From: Pseudomonas baetica
GTDB lineage: Bacteria > Pseudomonadota > Gammaproteobacteria > Pseudomonadales > Pseudomonadaceae
Length of the DNA stretch: 64,000 nt
Assembly (NCBI RefSeq): GCF_002813455.1
Contig: NZ_PHHE01000001.1
Span: 4,336,001-4,400,000, forward strand
Direction of reading: 5' to 3'
The position numbers were made by a program, and so were the translations under genes. Shown in pieces: positions 56,781-64,000 of this stretch (within the stretch, counting starts at the first letter, position 1; each line of letters begins with the position of its first letter). Below the pieces are notes generated by a model. That model was not told the origin of the DNA and did not search any database. It worked only from the letters and a program-made list of their open reading frames with translations.

Positions 56781-57257
56781 TCAAAGGCCATATTCCATTT
56801 CGGAGATGAAATCTTCAAATTTTGGATCGTGCTCAATAGATTCATAAATGTGGTTGAGCACGAACAAAGCTGCAACCATTAGTTCAGTGTCCCTTCGGTT
56901 GTCATGCCGTTTATCACCGTGGAACAGATTGTTCCTGGCGATTTTTATGCAATCAAGCAACTCTGGCATTGTAGTCGGCGTAGTGGGTTTTCCGGACCAT
57001 TGAACGCCTTCACCTGCATCGGCCACCAATCGATCCGGTGGCGCGTCGAAATAAATTGCCACCTCGGATGTCGCTCGCAAGCGGGGAAAAATATCCACTG
57101 GCAGATGGTTCGCGAATTTGGTCCATGCCGCATCAGTGCTTTCACCACGCCGAAAACCTCCTTTTTTCATCGCGTATTCAAAGCGAGAGAAAACCGCGAA
57201 CAGATCATAGGCTGCCTGTGAAACACGTCTGCGAAAGTAATCTTGCAATTGGATCAT
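56781..57257 (-). CDS. HEPN-like protein
   Basis: 158 residues, soluble and mainly helical. IARNNLFHGDKR (residues 106-117) holds R108-N-x3-H113, the RNxxxH motif of catalytic HEPN ribonucleases. It is flanked by helices as in that fold (DLFAVFSRFEYAMKKGGF near the start; ALFVLNHIYESIE near the end). HEPN proteins act as RNases in toxin-antitoxin and phage-defence systems. It precedes the cyclase on the same strand. I do not recognise a named family. Confidence 0.7.
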   Translation of the reverse strand: MIQLQDYFRRRVSQAAYDLFAVFSRFEYAMKKGGFRRGESTDAAWTKFANHLPVDIFPRLRATSEVAIYFDAPPDRLVADAGEGVQWSGKPTTPTTMPELLDCIKIARNNLFHGDKRHDNRRDTELMVAALFVLNHIYESIEHDPKFEDFISEMEYGL

Positions 57258-59796
<2,539 letters not shown>

Positions 59797-59867
59797 GGTG
59801 TCCTCCTCTTCATAGAGTTTGGGCCATGGTCGCTGGCATTTGGTTTCACTGGATGTCTGGAAGCGAC

Positions 59868-60224
59868 CTACTGCGAGCGATAAGCCCGCCCGGCGCCCTG
59901 GTCTTTCTGTTGCTGCCAGGCACGTTCGCGCTCATCCCAGTGTTCGTTGCGATAGTCTTCGCGACCTTTGTTTTCCAGCATCGCCTGACACTGGCGGAAG
60001 CCGTCGGTCCAGCCTTCGGCGTATTGCTTGTCCTTGAGATAGCGCGGCACGTTTTTGCGGAATTCACCGCTGATCGAACCGGCGGCTTGCCGGCCGCTGA
60101 CACAACCGTCATCGAAACCGTCGGCGAAGGCCGGTGGGTAACCTTTGGCGATCAAATCTTCATGAGTGGTCTGGCAACCGCCCAGCAACAGCAAAACCCC
60201 CAGCAAACCCGCACACCGCCGCAT
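59868..60224 (-). CDS. Small lipoprotein
   Basis: 118 residues with a lipoprotein signal: MRRCAGLLGVLLLLGGCQTT, lipobox LLGGC, so it is anchored to a membrane by Cys17. The mature part is charged and Gly/Asp-rich with paired short repeats (YPPAFADGFDDGC; YAEGWTDGFRQC), each of the form xGxxDGxxxC. Function unknown. Confidence 0.8.
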   Translation of the reverse strand: MRRCAGLLGVLLLLGGCQTTHEDLIAKGYPPAFADGFDDGCVSGRQAAGSISGEFRKNVPRYLKDKQYAEGWTDGFRQCQAMLENKGREDYRNEHWDERERAWQQQKDQGAGRAYRSQ

Positions 60225-60330
60225 CGCACACTCCCACGCCGGTTCTCGGCTGATAGGGAGAGTCTAGAAGGGGATTCGTTGGATGTTGGTGAAAGGCATG
60301 TGAGTAATTCGTTGAACACTGCAAAACCAA

Positions 60331-60420
60331 TGTGGGAGCGAGCCTGCTCGCGAAAGCCATCTGTCATTCAACATTGAGGCTGACTGGAAGACCGCTTTCG
60401 CGAGCAGGCTCGCTCCCACA
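60331..60420. repeat. REP-type inverted pair
   Basis: Facing copies of TGTGGGAGCGAGCCTGCTCG between the lipoprotein gene and the DUF4105 gene. Confidence 0.9.
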
Positions 60421-60442
60421 GGAGAGTTGCATTGGATTCAGA

Positions 60443-62296
60443 TCAGTAGTGGTACCACTTCACCTCGAGCATGACCTCGGTTTCAGGCGTCGCGAGGTGA
60501 CTGAACTCGCGCTGCGCACTCAAGCGCAAACCAAGATTGCGCGACAGTTCCCACTGCTGATTCAGGCTCAGGCTGCGGCGCACTTCGCCATTGAAGAAGT
60601 AATCGCCCTTGGCTTCCAGACTGAGATTGCCCAGCGGGTTTTTCCACAGCACGCCGGTATTGAAACCGCCCGCCGGGGAAACGAACTCGGCGAAGTCATT
60701 GTTGTGTTCGACGCGCACCGTACCGAGAGCAAAACCGAGCACATCGTCGCCCAACTGCCATGTGCCGCCACCGCCACCATTGACGTGGCTGACCAGCGTC
60801 TCGTCATCATGCTTGCCCGGCACACGCTCAAGACCACCGGTGACTTGCCACGACAGCGGCTGCAGCAACTCATTGCGCGGCGTGAGCGAGCGAATGGTCG
60901 CCAGATCCAGTTGCTGGAATTGCCAGTGATTGCCTTCGTACTGACGCAGCTTCATTTGCAGGATTTCGATCTGCGCACCGAGCGGGAAGCTTTCGGCGTT
61001 GTCGTTGAGATCGTGATAGGCCATGCGCAAGCCGTACTCGCCAAACGCGCGATCACCACGGCTGCCGAGACCAGCCTGCCATGTCCGCGATTCATGGCCA
61101 TCTTCGGGCAAGCCCGGTTGTGGAATTTCCAGCTCCGGCGCCGGGTTCTTGTTGATCGCCCGCAGCAGTTCGAAACTGCGCTGCGCCCGTTGCGGATCAC
61201 GCTCCTGACCGTTGGCGCGGTAGCGCTCCAGACGATATGCCGCGTCGATAATCAAGGCTTGGCGGGCGCGGGGCTGCGCCTTGAAGGTAGGGTCTTGCAA
61301 CACCTGCTGATCGGCGCTGACTTTCAGCACCCACTGCTGTTCTTCATCGCTTAACGGCTCGGCGCGACTGAGCAGTTCACGCTCGCGCGAGGGGCGGTAC
61401 TCGATGCTTTCCACCAGCCCGGCTTCTTTCACGGCCTTGACCGTGTCGGTGGGGATCGCGGTCAGCGGGAATTGTTCGGTCAGGCGCAGGCTCGGCCGCG
61501 CCACTTGCAGCAATTCGAGCAAGCGGTAGGAGCAGTTTTCGTCGAAGAAGAAATAGTCGAACTGGATCTGCTTCAGCTCCCACACATGCTCGACCATGCG
61601 CGCGGTTTCTTCCTGCGTCAGATTCAGCCGGTATTCCCACAGATCACGGTTTTCCAGGCTGCGGTATTCGGAGAGTTTCTCCTGATACGGCACCAGCGCG
61701 AACAGGCCGGGATAGCCGCCCATCAAGCCTTTCCAGGCGTAGAGGATGCTGTTGTCCGATCCCTCGATGTAAGCGCCGAAGTTGATCGCGTAACTGAGGA
61801 GCGACGTCTTGTCGGCCTGCACGTCAGCCTGATCGATGCGCAGCAACGTGTGGCCAAACATCGACGAAGGGCTATTGAGGTAAGCCGCCGGGAAGATCAT
61901 CACCGCGCTGTGCGGCGAGACGTCCTTGAACCACTGCTTGTACTCGGCGCACGCAGGCGTCGGCAGATCGGTCAGGTTGAGCTGCGCTTTCAGCCAGCGG
62001 GCGCGCGCCGGGTAGACGCATTGCGCGTGTTGCTCGCCCAGACTTGCCGGGGCGTACAACGCTTGTACCGTCGCGGCGAGTTCGTGATCGGGGTGTTCGT
62101 TGCCATCGGGCGCGAGAAAGAATTTCTTGTCGCTGACATAGCTGCGCCAGCCGCCGAGCTTGGCGGTTTCGTAATGACCGAGGGAAATCCAGAAGCGGTC
62201 GTTGGCCAGTTGCTGCAAACGTTGAGGGTCGATGTTTGGCGCGGCGGACAGCGGGGCGCAGACACAGAGCGCCAGCCAGGCAAGGCGTTTGAGCAT
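60443..62296 (-). CDS. Periplasmic DUF4105/Lnb-like protein
   Basis: 617 residues from MLKRLAWLALCVCAPLSAAP, a signal peptide. The central part has FPAAYLNSPSSMFGHTLLRI, YAINFGAYIEG and FFFDENCSYRLLELLQVARP, which carry the conserved His and Cys expected of the DUF4105 (Lnb N-terminal) papain-like fold. The C-terminal ~250 residues are beta-rich with alternating pattern and a final Tyr, suggesting an outer-membrane barrel-like end. Function unknown; a lipid- or peptide-modifying hydrolase is possible. Confidence 0.8.
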   Translation of the reverse strand: MLKRLAWLALCVCAPLSAAPNIDPQRLQQLANDRFWISLGHYETAKLGGWRSYVSDKKFFLAPDGNEHPDHELAATVQALYAPASLGEQHAQCVYPARARWLKAQLNLTDLPTPACAEYKQWFKDVSPHSAVMIFPAAYLNSPSSMFGHTLLRIDQADVQADKTSLLSYAINFGAYIEGSDNSILYAWKGLMGGYPGLFALVPYQEKLSEYRSLENRDLWEYRLNLTQEETARMVEHVWELKQIQFDYFFFDENCSYRLLELLQVARPSLRLTEQFPLTAIPTDTVKAVKEAGLVESIEYRPSRERELLSRAEPLSDEEQQWVLKVSADQQVLQDPTFKAQPRARQALIIDAAYRLERYRANGQERDPQRAQRSFELLRAINKNPAPELEIPQPGLPEDGHESRTWQAGLGSRGDRAFGEYGLRMAYHDLNDNAESFPLGAQIEILQMKLRQYEGNHWQFQQLDLATIRSLTPRNELLQPLSWQVTGGLERVPGKHDDETLVSHVNGGGGGTWQLGDDVLGFALGTVRVEHNNDFAEFVSPAGGFNTGVLWKNPLGNLSLEAKGDYFFNGEVRRSLSLNQQWELSRNLGLRLSAQREFSHLATPETEVMLEVKWYHY

Positions 62297-62344
62297 AGTC
62301 GGCAACTTGAACAGGAAAGAAATAAAGACCCAAGGAGGGGCGAG

Positions 62345-62380
62345 CCGAAAAAATAAAACCCGCTCCCCGAAGGAAGCGGG
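62345..62380 (-). terminator. Terminator of the DUF3015 gene
   Basis: On the minus strand CCCGCTTCC and GGAGCGGG form a stem followed by TTTTATTTTTT, twelve bases beyond the stop. Confidence 0.8.
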
Positions 62381-62391
62381 CGGGGTCGAGC

Positions 62392-62880
62392 TTAAGCCTG
62401 AGTGGCGTACTTGGCCAGACGTGGGTCCGATTTCAGTACGGCCAGGGTGTTGGTATGCACGTCTTCAGCGGTCACGTCAGCCTTGCTGAAGATCTGCTGG
62501 AAGTGCTCGTGAGTGACTGCAGCGAAGTGCGCACGGTCTTCCGGCGCCACACCCAGTACCACGGCATAGGTGGTCAGCGCTTCGCCGTTACCTTTTGCCA
62601 TGTCTTCGGACAGCTCGTTCATCATGCCATTCATGGCAAACCAGGATTTGCCGCCATAGGTCAGCGACGCGTTGGTCGAGCAACCGTTGGTGCCGGAAGT
62701 CATACCGAACGTGGCGTTACCGGAAGTGCCGTTGGTGGTGGATGCCAGGAAGTGAGCCGGGGTGCCACGCTGACCTTCGAACAGCATGTTGCCCCAACCG
62801 CAATCCGGGCCGCCTGGAGCTTGCGCCATTGCGTTGATGGATACAGCGGTGAAGAGAGTACCGAGAAGAATCCGTTTCAT
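62392..62880 (-). CDS. DUF3015-family exported protein
   Basis: 162 residues with a signal peptide (MKRILLGTLFTAVSINAMAQ). CGWGNMLFEGQRGTPAHFLA and TGTNGCSTN match the DUF3015 family of small periplasmic proteins (Cys pair likely disulphide-bonded). Role unknown; it is widely conserved in pseudomonads. It has its own terminator and lies upstream of the DUF4105 gene on the same strand. Confidence 0.85.
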   Translation of the reverse strand: MKRILLGTLFTAVSINAMAQAPGGPDCGWGNMLFEGQRGTPAHFLASTTNGTSGNATFGMTSGTNGCSTNASLTYGGKSWFAMNGMMNELSEDMAKGNGEALTTYAVVLGVAPEDRAHFAAVTHEHFQQIFSKADVTAEDVHTNTLAVLKSDPRLAKYATQA

Positions 62881-63157
62881 AGCTTTTATCTCTTTATGTG
62901 CATACCAATGGACAGGGTTCTGACACCTGACGGTGCCAGTGGGCCAGTATTAGTTCCAGCCGCGCAGTTTGGAGTTTAGGCACGTTCCCGGGGTTCCGTG
63001 AGTTTTTATAAAAGATTTGGCGATAACCCTGATTTCAAGGGGGGCAGGGCAGGGGCGGGCGGTTGTCTATGCTTTGTCACATGGCGCGCCTTGCCAGTGG
63101 GGCACGGGCAGCGCCAGAATGCCGCTATCTGCCCCGCCTGATTGTTAAGGAAGCCCG
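62881..63157. other. Divergent promoter region
   Basis: 277 bp between the DUF3015 gene and the Lon-like protease gene. No repeat or gene seen. Confidence 0.5.
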
Positions 63158-64000
63158 ATGCCTGATCCTGTTGCTGCCAGCCTGCGTATAGCGCCCGAAG
63201 CGCTGACCCGTCCGTTTTCCGCTGAACAGTTCAGCTTCACTACCACCAATGATCTGGAGCCCTTTCGCGGTGTGCTTGGCCAGGAACGTGCGGTCGAAGC
63301 CTTGCAGTTCGGTGTGGCCATGCCACGCCCCGGTTACAACGTATTCGTCATGGGCGAGCCCGGCACCGGTCGCTTCTCGTTCGTCAAACGCTACCTGAAA
63401 GCCGAAGGCAAGCGCCTGCAGACCCCGGCGGACTGGGTCTACGTCAATAATTTCGATGAGCCACGCGAGCCACGCGTCCTGGAGTTGCCATCGGGCACGG
63501 CAGGCGCGTTTATCGGCGACATCAACGGTCTGATCGACAACCTGCTGGCCACTTTCCCGGCGGTGTTCGAACACCCGTCCTACCAGCAAAAGAAAAGCGC
63601 CATCGACCGCGCCTTCAACCAGCGCTATGACAAGGCCCTGGACATCATCGAGCGTCTGGCGCTGGAAAAAGACGTCGCCCTGTACCGCGACAGCAGCAAC
63701 ATCGCCTTCACGCCGATGCTCGACGGCAAGGCCCTGGATGAAGCCGAGTTCTCGCAGTTGCCGGAAGCCGATCGCGAACGTTTTCACGAGGACATTTCCG
63801 GCCTCGAAGAGCGCCTGAACGAAGAACTCGCCAGCCTGCCGCAGTGGAAGCGTGAGTCGAACAACCAACTGCGTTCGCTCAACGAAGAAACCATCACCCT
63901 GGCCTTGCAGCCGCTGCTGGCGCCGTTGTCGGAAAAGTACGCGGAAAACGCCGCTGTCTGCGGTTATCTGCAAGCCATGCAGGTGTACCTGCTGAAAACC
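63158..64000 (+). CDS. Lon-like AAA+ protease, N-terminal part (runs off the window)
   Basis: 281 codons up to the window end, from MPDPVAASLRIAPEALTRPF, preceded by AAGGA. LRGVLGQERAVEALQFG-like sequence (here FRGVLGQERAVEALQFG) and FVMGEPGTGRFSFVKRYLKA show the AAA-type nucleotide site of the LonB-like, SPxxxx family called ATP-dependent protease in pseudomonads. The Walker A reads GEPGTGR where Lys is usual. An inserted helical region follows (KALDIIERLALEKDVALYRD). The catalytic Ser-Lys domain lies beyond the window. Confidence 0.85.
   Translation, partial: MPDPVAASLRIAPEALTRPFSAEQFSFTTTNDLEPFRGVLGQERAVEALQFGVAMPRPGYNVFVMGEPGTGRFSFVKRYLKAEGKRLQTPADWVYVNNFDEPREPRVLELPSGTAGAFIGDINGLIDNLLATFPAVFEHPSYQQKKSAIDRAFNQRYDKALDIIERLALEKDVALYRDSSNIAFTPMLDGKALDEAEFSQLPEADRERFHEDISGLEERLNEELASLPQWKRESNNQLRSLNEETITLALQPLLAPLSEKYAENAAVCGYLQAMQVYLLKT

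Overview
The window is high-GC gammaproteobacterial chromosome, most likely from the Pseudomonas fluorescens group. The evidence is the gene content and order (cioAB with a small downstream membrane protein, katB-ankB, glyA-morA-ettA-gdhA, a quinate/dehydroshikimate cluster) and the many inverted pairs of the repeat with core TGTGGGAGCGGGCTTGCTCG between genes. I saw no rRNA, tRNA or CRISPR array.

The core genome occupies about 1-44150 and 57960-64000. It starts with an acetyltransferase, tesB-HAD, an esterase-like hydrolase with two tandem YpfJ-type zinc peptidases, and a drug/metabolite transporter. Then comes a quinate/shikimate catabolic cluster: MFS importer, quiC, TetR regulator, aroE-like and aroQ, with a shared candidate operator in both control regions. 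Next are trmA with a purine permease, a DJ-1-like protein lacking its cysteine, a higBA toxin-antitoxin pair, an MFS exporter, and the cyanide-insensitive oxidase operon cioAB behind a perfect ANR/FNR box. These are followed by rlmG, a LasR-like LuxR solo, fpr, mscL, katB-ankB, radA, a PilZ protein, cstA with its small partner and yjiA, two GntR regulators beside dctA, glyA, the GGDEF/EAL protein MorA, and ettA. To the right lie gdhA, a Gre-factor homologue, a lipoprotein, a DUF4105-like periplasmic protein, a DUF3015-like protein and the start of a Lon-like protease.

Between ettA and gdhA (about 44150-57650) lies a visibly AT-richer genomic island. At its left end are two overlapping tyrosine recombinases resembling the GmtY and GmtZ proteins of gamma-mobile-trio (GMT) islands. 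Both are broken: the first by a one-base change in a G tract near its N-terminus, the second by a complete IS4-family element with an 11-bp target duplication and by an IS3-family (IS2-like) element at its C-terminus. The IS3 element abuts an IS630 copy that has lost its 5' end, so a deletion probably joined them; no third trio gene is visible. Cargo includes a MEKHLA-domain protein, a cupin, an IS5 fragment, a 98-bp MITE-like element related to the IS630 ends, a type III secretion chaperone of the InvB/SpaK type coupled to a candidate effector with clan-CD cysteine-peptidase motifs (His181-Gly, Ala-Cys226), a second complete IS630 copy, a frameshifted Pycsar-like nucleotide cyclase, and a HEPN-motif protein.

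The most interesting points are the chaperone-effector pair, the disabled Pycsar-like cyclase beside a HEPN gene with no recognisable effector next to it, the same in-frame amber codon in both IS630 copies, and the stepwise decay of the island's recombinases.
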